From NCBI RefSeq assembly GCF_009906955.1, contig NZ_CP047656.1, positions 2,813,001-2,877,000 on the forward strand: DNA of 64,000 nt, written 5' to 3'. Below, in pieces: positions 9,937-18,358 of the stretch. The position numbers and the translations under genes were made by a program. Origin of the DNA: Paraglaciecola mesophila. Lineage in GTDB: Bacteria > Pseudomonadota > Gammaproteobacteria > Enterobacterales > Alteromonadaceae. A model generated the notes under the pieces. The model worked only from the letters and a program-made list of their open reading frames with translations. It searched no databases and had not been told where the DNA came from. The number at the start of each line of letters is the position of its first letter. Within the stretch, counting starts at the first letter, position 1.

Positions 9937-10617
9937 ATGAAACAAGACCTGACCTTTTACGCTTTAGCAAAACAATCGGCACTAAAATTAGCTTGCATAT
10001 GCATCTCAATGATGATTTTCAGTGCCTACGGTGAAGAAAGCGTTCAATTTAAAGTTGTCGACCAAAAGGGTAATCCGGTCGCAAATGCAGTTGTCAGTGC
10101 TAAAGGTGAGCCTAAGAATCAGACTGCTCAGATGGCCGTGATGGACCAAATAAACTCTCAATTTTCCCCTCATGTATTAGTCGTTCAAAAAAATCAGTCT
10201 GTGCGCTTTCCCAACAGTGACAATATTCGTCATCATATTTATAGTTTCTCTCAGCCCAAACCATTTGAAATCCGTTTGTACAAAGGTGAAGGATCGAATC
10301 CAGTCACCTTTGAAAAACCTGGTGTTGTGGTATTAGGCTGCAATATTCATGACCAAATGCTCGGCTATATTTACATTTCCGAACATGAAATAACCGCCCT
10401 CACTGACGAAAACGGTGTCGCAACACTCTCTACCCAAGCCAATCAATTTAACGTTTGGCATGCAAAGTTATCCACCAGTAATTCTGAGCGCATAACTATT
10501 TCGAGAGATACTGCAGTTTCAGGTGCTCAACTGGTTGAATTAAACCTACTTGAAGAAAAAAAACCGGAGGTAAAACGTCGTAAGTTTTCCCGAAAATTTT
10601 CACCAGGAGGCCGTTAA
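9937..10617 (+). CDS. Exported cupredoxin-like (type 1 copper) protein
   Basis: This 226-residue protein has an N-terminal export signal (hydrophobic stretch about 14-30, then YGEES) followed by a cupredoxin fold. The copper ligands are readable: His99 or His100 in DNIRHHIYSF, then Cys135, His138 and Met141 in CNIHDQM, the C-x2-H-x2-M arrangement of a blue copper site. Relatives are often labelled 'methylamine utilization protein', but no mau genes are nearby, so that name is misleading. The C-terminal part (150-226) has an Ig/CNA-like sheet and a basic tail. It is the first gene of a four-gene operon; its TAA directly abuts the next start codon. It is a probable periplasmic electron carrier or copper/redox sensor partner (inference). 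Confidence 0.82.
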   Translation: MKQDLTFYALAKQSALKLACICISMMIFSAYGEESVQFKVVDQKGNPVANAVVSAKGEPKNQTAQMAVMDQINSQFSPHVLVVQKNQSVRFPNSDNIRHHIYSFSQPKPFEIRLYKGEGSNPVTFEKPGVVVLGCNIHDQMLGYIYISEHEITALTDENGVATLSTQANQFNVWHAKLSTSNSERITISRDTAVSGAQLVELNLLEEKKPEVKRRKFSRKFSPGGR

Positions 10618-10620
10618 TTG
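10605..10620 (+). promoter_or_regulatory. Ribosome site fixing the TTG start of the GGDEF-EAL gene
   Basis: A consensus AGGAGG (10605-10610) lies seven bases before TTG at 10618-10620, inside the last codons of the cupredoxin gene whose TAA is 10615-10617. No ATG in frame has a comparable site, so the TTG start is well supported and the two genes are probably translationally coupled. Confidence 0.8.
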
Positions 10621-12945
10621 GCCACCAGGAAACTAAACCAGAGTATTTTCCGTCTTGTCGTTGGTCTGGTGATGCTAACCGCATTGATGATACTGATTAA
10701 TGTCTGGAACTCAACAAGCAAGCATGCGCAAAACCAGCTAAATGGCAACTTGAAAGTTGCTCAGAATGTGTTTGAGCAGGTGCTAGAGAACCGAGAAAAT
10801 GTGCTCTATAACTCGGCAAATGTGTTAACTGCCGATTTTGGCTTTAAGCAAGCTGTGGCAACTGGCGATGTACCAACTATTGACAGTGCTTTGTATAATC
10901 ATGGCGGGCGAATTAGCGCTGATTTAATGGCTTTGGTGTCATTGGACGGCAGCAACATCACCAGCGTTCCACAAATTTTAGAAGCCGGGGCTGACTTCCC
11001 TTACCCTCGTATCGTGCACAACGCCGTCATTGATGGCGGTGCGTCCTCATTATTGCTCATTGAACGGCGTTTGTATCAGGTGATGATGCTAACCATAGAT
11101 GCGCCAGCGCCAATTGCTGTCGCTGTTATAGGCTTTGAGATCGATCAAGAGTGGGGGCAACAGTTAAAAAACGTCACCCAACTTGAAACCACTATTGAAG
11201 TAAAAGCAGACGGTAAAAAGAACCTCACTATCAGCACCTTACCAGATGAAATGGTGAGCTTGGCATTGTCAGAGCAAGGACAGACTTTATCTTGGCTTTC
11301 TTTGTCCCTATTCAACGATGTGCCTTATGTTTCTAGACAATTCTTGCTGGCAGAAGAAGGGAATTTTAACGTTGTTATTACCTTATCTAACGACGTTCAT
11401 CGCCTGTTTTCGGACTTTAGTGCACTACAAATGAATATTTCTTTGATTGCCGTTTTGGCGATTATTTTGGCTCTGTGTTTCGCGGCTTTGTTTTCCCGCA
11501 AAGTGGCGAAACCACTGGTCGCTCTTGCGGATATTGCCCAGCGTATTTCAACCGGAGACTACAACAAAGCGATAAATACCCAATCTAGCTCAACTGAGGT
11601 ATCAAACCTTGCTATCGCACTTGAATCAATGCAATCAAACATCCGTCAGCGCGAAGAAAAAATCAGCTACCAAGCACAACACGACATACTGACGGGGTTG
11701 AATAACCGTTACAACATGGAAAGTCTGCTTAACGTTAAATTTGAGGAAAATAAGCCGTTTCAGGTCCTAGGTATAAATGTATTCGGCTTTCGCAGTATCA
11801 ATGATGTATTTGGCTACCACAATGGTGATACTTGCCTTCAAGTGCTCGCAAAGCGTTTATTGGCCCATGGTGGACTCGGTGCTCGTTTAGCAGGCGGGGA
11901 ACTGCTTTGGGTCCCCGATGAGCATGTAACTCACGAACAGTTATTAGAATTCAGAAACGAGTTAGAGCAGCCCATCGAAACCGGAGATGCTTCAATAATC
12001 ACTAAAGTCTCGATCGGTATGTTGAATTGCCCTACTGATGCGGGCAATGCGGAAGAGCTTTTCCGACGAATGAATATCGTGCTGGATGAAACACAGCTTT
12101 CTGAACAACTCTTACTTAATTATAAGCCCGAGTTTGAGCAACGTTATCTGCGTCGCTTATCGATCATTGCTGAACTGAAAACCGCGCTAGATGACCAGCA
12201 AGACGAACTCAGTCTATTTTATCAACCTAAACTAGATTTAATTAGCGGTAAGGTGACTAAAGTAGAAGCGCTAATTCGTTGGAACAACGCCATACTAGGT
12301 TTTGTTTCCCCTGACGACTTTATTAGCGTAGCTGAACAAGCAGGCTTTATTGGTAAAATTACGGACTGGGTTATTAACCAAGCTATCAAAGATGCCGTAA
12401 CGCTCAGAGATGCAGGTATGGATGTAAGTATCGCGATTAATTTGTCTGCGAAAGATGTCATGGATAATGCCTTGTTACCTCACATAACGTCACTAATGAG
12501 TGCTAGCGAGCTAGATAGCAAAGCGCTTAGCTTTGAAATGACAGAAAGCGACTTAGTTCGCGAACCGGAAAAAGCGATACAGCAGTTGCGTGCGTTTCGC
12601 GAACGGGGATTTGAGTTGGCTATTGATGACTTTGGGACGGGCTATTCATCCATGTCTTACTTAAAAAGCTTGCCGGTGACCACATTGAAGGTGGATAAGA
12701 GTTTTGTGCTAAAACTCGACTCTCAGCAAGGGGATCAAAAAATTGTTCGAACGGTGATCGATTTGGCTCATAGCTTCGGCTTGAATGTTGTCGCCGAAGG
12801 AATCGAAAGCCAAGCGACGCTGCAGCTGCTCCAAAATTGGGGATGCGAATTAGCGCAGGGATATTATATGTGTAAACCCTTACCTTTTGCCGACTTTATA
12901 CAGTGGCATAACAAACATCAATCAACTAACTGGTTAGAGAAATGA
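10618..12945 (+). CDS. Membrane c-di-GMP phosphodiesterase with degenerate GGDEF and intact EAL
   Basis: This 775-residue protein has two membrane helices (about 12-30 and 275-297) enclosing a periplasmic sensor domain, then HAMP (about 297-345), GGDEF (about 350-510) and EAL (about 520-765). The diguanylate cyclase signature is replaced by AGGELLW at about 425, so synthesis of c-di-GMP is unlikely. The EAL residues are present: VEALIRW (about 548), the Asn in INLSAKD, Glu in EMTESD, IDDFGTG (about 670), KVDKSF, VVAEGIES and LAQGYY. This predicts active hydrolysis of c-di-GMP. The periplasmic domain could read a signal from the cupredoxin or the haem lipoprotein encoded in the same operon (inference). 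The next gene overlaps by four bases. Confidence 0.88.
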   Translation: MATRKLNQSIFRLVVGLVMLTALMILINVWNSTSKHAQNQLNGNLKVAQNVFEQVLENRENVLYNSANVLTADFGFKQAVATGDVPTIDSALYNHGGRISADLMALVSLDGSNITSVPQILEAGADFPYPRIVHNAVIDGGASSLLLIERRLYQVMMLTIDAPAPIAVAVIGFEIDQEWGQQLKNVTQLETTIEVKADGKKNLTISTLPDEMVSLALSEQGQTLSWLSLSLFNDVPYVSRQFLLAEEGNFNVVITLSNDVHRLFSDFSALQMNISLIAVLAIILALCFAALFSRKVAKPLVALADIAQRISTGDYNKAINTQSSSTEVSNLAIALESMQSNIRQREEKISYQAQHDILTGLNNRYNMESLLNVKFEENKPFQVLGINVFGFRSINDVFGYHNGDTCLQVLAKRLLAHGGLGARLAGGELLWVPDEHVTHEQLLEFRNELEQPIETGDASIITKVSIGMLNCPTDAGNAEELFRRMNIVLDETQLSEQLLLNYKPEFEQRYLRRLSIIAELKTALDDQQDELSLFYQPKLDLISGKVTKVEALIRWNNAILGFVSPDDFISVAEQAGFIGKITDWVINQAIKDAVTLRDAGMDVSIAINLSAKDVMDNALLPHITSLMSASELDSKALSFEMTESDLVREPEKAIQQLRAFRERGFELAIDDFGTGYSSMSYLKSLPVTTLKVDKSFVLKLDSQQGDQKIVRTVIDLAHSFGLNVVAEGIESQATLQLLQNWGCELAQGYYMCKPLPFADFIQWHNKHQSTNWLEK

Positions 12946-13796
12946 TGCATAAAAAAGTAAGTATTCCGTACATCACAGGTATAACGTTCGCCTTGTGCAC
13001 AACCTTAGCGTCAGCACAAGACGGTAAACTAATCGGCACGGCTGGGCTGGTGCAATTAGAGGGCAGCGGCGGTGGCGGCATTGTTCCTTGGGCAACCTTG
13101 TCCGGTTACGACAGTCAAGACCAAGTCTCTGTTAGCGCGGTCGCCACGCAGGTTGATGTAGATGATTATCGACTCAATGTATTAGGCCTTAGCGCGTCTT
13201 TTTATGATCGTGTTGAGGTCAGTGTTGCCCAACATCGTTTTGACCTAAAAGGCGCAGGGGTCGATATTAAACAAAACATCTATGGTATTAAATATCGTCT
13301 CTATGGTGACGTTGTCTATTCTGATTGGCCCCAAATTAGCGTGGGTGCTCAACATAAAGTGCTAGACGATGAAGCGATTGCCAGTGCGGTAGGCGCAGAT
13401 AAAACCAGCAGCGGCACAGATTTTTATGTTGCGGCGACCAAGGTGCACCTTGGGGCTATTGCCGGTTACAACGCGGTATGGAACGTCACAGCTAGAGCCA
13501 CCAAAGCAAATGAGATGGGTTTACTCGGATTCGGTGGCGTCAATAATGATTCCTATGAAATTATGCTTGAGGCATCCGCAGGTATTTTATTTTCGCGTCA
13601 TTTTGCAATTGGCGTTGAGTACAGGCAAAAACCAGACAATCTCGGTTTAGGTGAAGATGACTGGAAAGACTTTTTTGTCACCTATATTCCTAGTAAAGAC
13701 TTCAGCATAACCCTCGCTTGGGCTGACTTAGGCACCATTGCCGCAGTGGATGACCAAGACGGTTTATACCTTTCTCTTAACGGACAACTTTGGTGA
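12942..13796 (+). CDS. DUF3034 family exported beta-barrel-like protein
   Basis: This encodes 284 residues with a signal peptide ending at TLASAQ, then a glycine-rich opening (GTAGLVQLEGSGGGG) and a body of alternating amphipathic strands such as VEVSVAQHRFDL and FAIGVEYRQKPD that finishes in LYLSLNGQLW. This is the pattern of DUF3034, a family of presumed outer-membrane barrels with no assigned function. The start (ATGATG) overlaps the stop of the GGDEF-EAL gene by four bases, so they are co-translated. Only five bases separate its stop from the haemoglobin gene. It could be a channel or an outer-membrane anchor for the operon's redox proteins; neither is shown by the sequence. Confidence 0.8.
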   Translation: MMHKKVSIPYITGITFALCTTLASAQDGKLIGTAGLVQLEGSGGGGIVPWATLSGYDSQDQVSVSAVATQVDVDDYRLNVLGLSASFYDRVEVSVAQHRFDLKGAGVDIKQNIYGIKYRLYGDVVYSDWPQISVGAQHKVLDDEAIASAVGADKTSSGTDFYVAATKVHLGAIAGYNAVWNVTARATKANEMGLLGFGGVNNDSYEIMLEASAGILFSRHFAIGVEYRQKPDNLGLGEDDWKDFFVTYIPSKDFSITLAWADLGTIAAVDDQDGLYLSLNGQLW

Positions 13797-13801
13797 GTCT
13801 C

Positions 13802-14227
13802 ATGAAACACACACTTATAATCCTATTTGCATCTCTATTTTTTGGGCTCAGTGCCTGTTCGTCAACGTCCAACCAGTCTGTTTATACCCAAATGGGTGGC
13901 CAGCCAAAAGTAGAGGAAGTCGTAGATAACTTCATTACCGAAATTGAGTTTGATCCGGTTATTTTTGAATACTTTAAGGATTCAGACATCGGCCGTTTTA
14001 GAGAGAAATTGATTGAGCATGTATGCCATTTAACCGGTGGGCCTTGTGAGTATACGGGTGATACAATGGAACGCGTGCACGGGGGAATGAACATATCCGA
14101 AGCAGATTTCAATCGCGGGGTAGACTTATTTATCAACGCGATGGACAAAGCGAACATACCTCACCCTACGCAAAACAAGGTCTTGGCCATTTTAGCCAAA
14201 ACACGCGAACAGATGTTATATATTTAA
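13802..14227 (+). CDS. Lipoprotein group I truncated haemoglobin
   Basis: This encodes 141 residues. A lipoprotein signal with lipobox LSAC places the acylated cysteine at 19, so the mature protein should be membrane-anchored and outside the cytoplasm, which is unusual for a truncated haemoglobin. The globin starts at VYTQMGGQ and carries GGPCEYTG (79-86) and the proximal-histidine motif MERVHGGM (His93). By eye, the B-helix position that is Tyr in mycobacterial trHbN (FY) is Ile here (NFITEI, 44-49), so the usual oxygen-stabilising residue appears absent. The start at 13802 is preferred over an in-frame ATG at 13790 because the latter overlaps the previous gene and lengthens the signal. It is last in the operon; a terminator follows. 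Confidence 0.85.
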   Translation: MKHTLIILFASLFFGLSACSSTSNQSVYTQMGGQPKVEEVVDNFITEIEFDPVIFEYFKDSDIGRFREKLIEHVCHLTGGPCEYTGDTMERVHGGMNISEADFNRGVDLFINAMDKANIPHPTQNKVLAILAKTREQMLYI

Positions 14228-14253
14228 CGTGCTAGTGATACCGTAAACCAGTC

Positions 14254-14277
14254 AAGGTCGCCCGATGCGACCTTTTT
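14254..14277 (+). terminator. Rho-independent terminator after the trHb operon
   Basis: The stem AAGGTCGC (14254-14261) pairs with GCGACCTT (14267-14274) around a five-base loop and runs straight into a short T tract. It lies 27 bases after the haemoglobin stop and closes the cupredoxin-EAL-DUF3034-haemoglobin operon. A convergent thioesterase gene ends at 14322. Confidence 0.85.
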
Positions 14278-14321
14278 ATTGCTATGCTTTCATTTCTTCG
14301 TAACTTGTCTGCCTTCACTGC

Positions 14322-14795
14322 CTAACCGACCAAGTAGGTGCCAGTACCTGAGGCAATATGTTGGCCTTTCTCGTTATGCAGTTCCATTCGGCAAACCGCC
14401 ACTTTACGTCCCCTTCGGATGACGCTTGCAGTGGCAATAAATTCTTCACCTTTACCTGGTCGCAGATAGTCAACCCGCATGTCTATGGTGCCATTATTGG
14501 CCAGGGTGTTTTTAAAATCTTCAACTTCTTCAGGTTTGAGCTGTTTAATGCCATACATCAATGCAACTACACTACCCACGGTATCAAGAATGCTTGCGGT
14601 TGCGCCGCCATGCAAAATTTTGTGCACTGGGTTGCCCATCAGCATATTGTTCCAGGGCATACGAATTTGCACCTCATGATCTTCTAAGGATTCGATTTGG
14701 AACCCTAACGCTCGATTGAATGGCATACTGTTTTGGAAAAATTCAATCACGAAACTGGCCAGTTGCTCTGGAGTTAAGTTTTTGTTATCACTCAT
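14322..14795 (-). CDS. yigI: YigI-like hotdog acyl-CoA thioesterase
   Basis: This 157-residue hotdog-fold protein has the PaaI/YigI-type active-site segment KILHGGATASILDTVGSV at about 72-89, followed by strands ending RRGRKVAVCRMEL and GTYLVG. These proteins hydrolyse acyl-CoA thioesters in the cytoplasm; E. coli YigI is described as a medium/long-chain acyl-CoA thioesterase. The gene is divergent from recQ, 134 bases away. yigI also lies near recQ in E. coli, which supports the orthologue name. The substrate is not visible from sequence. It converges on the trHb operon terminator. Confidence 0.82.
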   Translation of the reverse strand: MSDNKNLTPEQLASFVIEFFQNSMPFNRALGFQIESLEDHEVQIRMPWNNMLMGNPVHKILHGGATASILDTVGSVVALMYGIKQLKPEEVEDFKNTLANNGTIDMRVDYLRPGKGEEFIATASVIRRGRKVAVCRMELHNEKGQHIASGTGTYLVG

Positions 14796-14929
14796 ATTAT
14801 TGTCCTTTTCTCAGGGAAGTACTCAATGTGACTAACTTTTTGCCTATTGGCAAGTGATGTATGGGCTAAAAACACGTAAAATGCGCGCAGAATTTTTGTA
14901 TTAGAGTTTATTTTTTGTTCCCAGAAGCC

Positions 14930-16729
14930 ATGCCAAGTACTGATATAAACGCCGCGCAGATTGTACTTAAAAACGTATTCGGCTACGACGAGTTTCGTGA
15001 CGGTCAGCGCGAAGTTATCGAGCAAATATTGCAGGGAAAAGATGTACTGGTTCTTATGCCCACTGGTGGCGGAAAATCCTTGTGTTATCAAATACCCGCG
15101 CTAGTGCTTGATGGATTGACCATCGTTATATCGCCTCTTATTGCACTGATGAAAGATCAAGTTGACGCCCTAGTTGCCTCAGGTGTAAATGCCGCTTATA
15201 TCAATTCAAATTTAAGCAATGAAGAGATGTTTAACGTTTACCGTGGTATGCAAGATGAGCGCTATAAACTGATTTATGTCGCACCTGAAAGACTTATGCA
15301 ATTTGAATTCATTCAACGTCTTCACAGTTTAAACGTGGCGCTCTTTGCAGTAGATGAAGCTCACTGCGTCTCCCATTGGGGACATGACTTTCGCAAAGAA
15401 TACCGCCAGCTAGGTCAAATAAAACAGCAATTTCCTGGGGTACCTGTGGTAGGGCTGACGGCAACGGCTGATATCACAACGCGCAGTGATATATTGCAAC
15501 AGCTCGCTTTAGAGCAGCCTTTTGTTTTTAAAGGCAGCTTCGATAGACCGAATATTCGTTACAACCAGCTGTTCAAATACAAAGCTACGGATCAGGTCAT
15601 TCAATATGTAAAACAACAAGACGGCAGTGGGATTATTTACTGTAACAGCCGTAAAAAAGTCGACGACTTAAGTATTGCATTAGCGAAACAAGGTATTAAT
15701 TGCGCGGGTTATCACGCGGGACTTGAGGGACCAATACGCGATAAAATACAGCGCGACTTTATTCAAGATAATGTGGATATCATCGTCGCCACTGTCGCTT
15801 TTGGCATGGGGATCAATAAATCTAATGTACGTTTTGTTGTGCATTTTGATCTCCCTCGCAGTGTTGAAGCTTATTATCAAGAAACAGGCCGTGCAGGGCG
15901 TGATGGCATGCCTGCTGAAGCGCTATTGTTATTTGATGAAAAGGACGCCGCTCGTATTCGACAATGGATTGGTATGGGAGACAACCCCGCGCGTTTAGAC
16001 ATCGAACTACAAAAGTTTGCTGCCATGGAAGCCTTCGCAGAAGCGCAAACCTGTCGCCGCCAAGTGTTACTCAACTATTTTTCTGAGTATTCCGCTGAAG
16101 ACTGCGGAAACTGCGATATTTGCTTAGATCCACCTAAACGTTTTGATGGCAAAGTCTCGGCACAAATGGTCTTGTCGTGTATTTATCGCCTGGGTCAAAA
16201 TGTGGCCAGCCAATATGTTATCGACGTGCTACGGGGCAAAAAGTTGAAACGTATTTTCGAGCAAGGGCATGACGGTCTAAGCACCTTCGGCATAGGGAAA
16301 GATAAATCAGATGCCCACTGGCACAACATCATTTATCAGCTGATACACAAAGGTTTTTTACGCATCGACATCACCCAAAGCGCGGTTTTAAAATTAACAG
16401 AAGAGGCCCGTGGCCTTCTTGCTGGTAAATTAGATCTTGCTTTAGCGGTACCTAGGTTAACCATTGATTCAGGTAAAAAGTCTAAACTGAAAGAGATGAA
16501 CTATGACCGTAAATTATTCGCAAAATTAAAACACTTACGTAAGTCCATTGCACAACGCGAGGACGTACCGCCGTTTGTGGTATTTAGTGATGCTACCCTT
16601 GCCGATATGGCTGACAAATTGCCCCAATCAAAAGCGGAGTTTTTGGAGATCAACGGCGTAGGCCAAACCAAACTAGACCGTTACGGAACTGAATTTTTAG
16701 CGGCGATAGCCGCTTATTCACTGTCCTAA
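14930..16729 (+). CDS. recQ: RecQ ATP-dependent DNA helicase
   Basis: This encodes 599 residues from the ATG at 14930; a TTG five codons earlier is possible but has no better ribosome site. It is a 3'-5' helicase of recombination and replication-fork repair. The helicase core shows the Walker A MPTGGGKS (about 44-51), the DEAH box in [14 protein letters not shown], and the motif VI arginines in [10 protein letters not shown]. The RecQ-C-terminal zinc site follows ([10 protein letters not shown] with the CGNCDIC pair, about 375-400), then a winged helix and a C-terminal HRDC domain (about 520-595). Length and order are those of gammaproteobacterial RecQ. Confidence 0.95.
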   Translation: MPSTDINAAQIVLKNVFGYDEFRDGQREVIEQILQGKDVLVLMPTGGGKSLCYQIPALVLDGLTIVISPLIALMKDQVDALVASGVNAAYINSNLSNEEMFNVYRGMQDERYKLIYVAPERLMQFEFIQRLHSLNVALFAVDEAHCVSHWGHDFRKEYRQLGQIKQQFPGVPVVGLTATADITTRSDILQQLALEQPFVFKGSFDRPNIRYNQLFKYKATDQVIQYVKQQDGSGIIYCNSRKKVDDLSIALAKQGINCAGYHAGLEGPIRDKIQRDFIQDNVDIIVATVAFGMGINKSNVRFVVHFDLPRSVEAYYQETGRAGRDGMPAEALLLFDEKDAARIRQWIGMGDNPARLDIELQKFAAMEAFAEAQTCRRQVLLNYFSEYSAEDCGNCDICLDPPKRFDGKVSAQMVLSCIYRLGQNVASQYVIDVLRGKKLKRIFEQGHDGLSTFGIGKDKSDAHWHNIIYQLIHKGFLRIDITQSAVLKLTEEARGLLAGKLDLALAVPRLTIDSGKKSKLKEMNYDRKLFAKLKHLRKSIAQREDVPPFVVFSDATLADMADKLPQSKAEFLEINGVGQTKLDRYGTEFLAAIAAYSLS

Positions 16730-16876
16730 ACCATGTTAAAATACCGCGAACACACATACGCACCTAAGCTATTTTCAAAGCGCCCGATTAATCGCTTACG
16801 ACGTTATCACACCTTTACTAACTAGGGTGATCTGGCGCATACTAGTCACCTATTTTCGAGGATAAATGTACCTTCT

Positions 16877-18268
16877 GTGAAAGCCGTCTCAGCAAAAAAT
16901 AAAGATCAAAAAGTCGAAAAACTTAAAGTCCCTCCTCACTCCATTGAGGCGGAGCAGTCTGTGCTGGGCAGTATGCTAATTGCCCCTGACTCGTGGGACA
17001 AAGTCGCAGAGCTGGTCACCGAAGAAGATTTTTATAATCGCTCGCATCAAGTCATTTATGGGGCGATTTTACGCCTTCTAAAAAATAATCAACCAATTGA
17101 TTTGATCACGGTTTCAGAAGATCTTGAAAACTTAGATGAACTTGAAGAAGCGGGCGGTTTTGCTTATTTAGGTGAGCTGGCCAAAAATACGCCTAGCGCG
17201 GCGAACGTCTCAGCATATGCCAATATCATCAAGGAGCGAGCAGTTGTTCGTGAGCTAATAGGTGTTGCGCATGATATTGCTGATGTTGGTTACAACCCTG
17301 AAGGACGAAACAGCGGCGAATTGCTCGACATGGCGGAAAGTAAAGTTTTCGAAATTGCCGAGAAACGAACCGCCAAAAATGAAGGACCTCGGGGCATTGA
17401 GTCGGTACTGACTAAAACTATCGACCGTCTCGAGGAGCTGGTTAAAAACAATAAAGAAGTCACTGGTGTTTCTACCGGTTATACAGATTTAGATAAAAAG
17501 ACCAGTGGACTACAACCCTCAGATTTGATTATTGTCGCTGCGCGTCCGTCTATGGGAAAAACGACCTTCGCCATGAACTTATGCGAGAACGCCATGCTGC
17601 TGGAAGAGAAGCCGGTGTTGGTGTTCAGTCTTGAAATGCCCGCCGAGCAGATTATGATGCGGATGTTGGCATCCCTTAGTCGGGTAGATCAAACCAAAAT
17701 TCGAACCGCCCAGTTAGATGACGAAGATTGGGCACGCATGTCAAACACCATGGCTATGCTCAAAGACAAAGATAATTTGTACGTTGATGACTCATCTGGC
17801 CTAACGCCAATGGAAGTGAGAACCCGAGCCCGTAAACTGGCCAGGGATCGCGGTGGAATTAGCCTTATCATGATCGATTATTTGCAATTAATGCAAGTGC
17901 CAGGATTGAGTGACAACCGTACCTTAGAAATTGCTGAGATCTCTCGCTCGCTTAAGTCCCTCGCTAAAGAACTCGAAGTGCCTGTAGTAGCCCTTTCACA
18001 GCTAAACCGGGGCCTAGAGCAACGTTCAGACAAACGCCCGATTAACTCGGATCTGAGGGAGTCGGGTTCAATCGAGCAAGATGCCGATTTGATCATGTTT
18101 ATTTATCGAGACGAAGTGTATAACGAGGGCAGTGAAGACAAAGGTGTGGCTGAAATTATTATCGGTAAGCAGCGTAACGGCCCTATTGGTACATCAAGAC
18201 TCACCTTCCAAGGCCAGTTTTCTCGATTTGATAATTATGCAGGCCCCGCTAGGGACGACGACTATTAG
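16877..18268 (+). CDS. dnaB: Replicative DNA helicase DnaB
   Basis: This 463-residue hexameric 5'-3' helicase drives the replication fork. An N-terminal DnaG-binding domain (SIEAEQSVLGSML, about 22-120) and linker precede the RecA-like core, with Walker A ARPSMGKTT at about 222 and the Walker B segment SLIMIDYLQLMQ at about 330-341. The arginine/sensor segments LRESGSIEQDADL and IIGKQRNGP follow. The start is GTG at 16877; an ATG at 16866 is in another frame. I see no intein, although DnaB is a frequent intein host. A strong bidirectional terminator follows. Confidence 0.96.
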   Translation: MKAVSAKNKDQKVEKLKVPPHSIEAEQSVLGSMLIAPDSWDKVAELVTEEDFYNRSHQVIYGAILRLLKNNQPIDLITVSEDLENLDELEEAGGFAYLGELAKNTPSAANVSAYANIIKERAVVRELIGVAHDIADVGYNPEGRNSGELLDMAESKVFEIAEKRTAKNEGPRGIESVLTKTIDRLEELVKNNKEVTGVSTGYTDLDKKTSGLQPSDLIIVAARPSMGKTTFAMNLCENAMLLEEKPVLVFSLEMPAEQIMMRMLASLSRVDQTKIRTAQLDDEDWARMSNTMAMLKDKDNLYVDDSSGLTPMEVRTRARKLARDRGGISLIMIDYLQLMQVPGLSDNRTLEIAEISRSLKSLAKELEVPVVALSQLNRGLEQRSDKRPINSDLRESGSIEQDADLIMFIYRDEVYNEGSEDKGVAEIIIGKQRNGPIGTSRLTFQGQFSRFDNYAGPARDDDY

Positions 18269-18309
18269 GCTGTGACTCTTTTCTATAAATAATCTACCGA
18301 ATTTAAGAC

Positions 18310-18343
18310 AAAAAAAAAGAGGTGAAAATCACCTCTTTTTTTG
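18310..18343. terminator. Bidirectional terminator between dnaB and the OmpA-like gene
   Basis: The stem AGAGGTGA (18318-18325) pairs with TCACCTCT (18329-18336) around AAA, flanked by an A run on the left and a T run on the right. It can therefore end transcription in both directions. It sits between the convergent 3' ends of dnaB and the OmpA-family gene. Confidence 0.93.
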
Positions 18344-18358
18344 CATTTGATTAACTAA

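Noticed and set aside
9937..10617. Methylamine utilisation protein
   Set aside because: Only the cupredoxin fold is shared; no mau genes are near.
16732..16824. 30-codon basic ORF between recQ and dnaB
   Set aside because: It has a weak start context and no junction fit with its neighbours, so it is consistent with chance.
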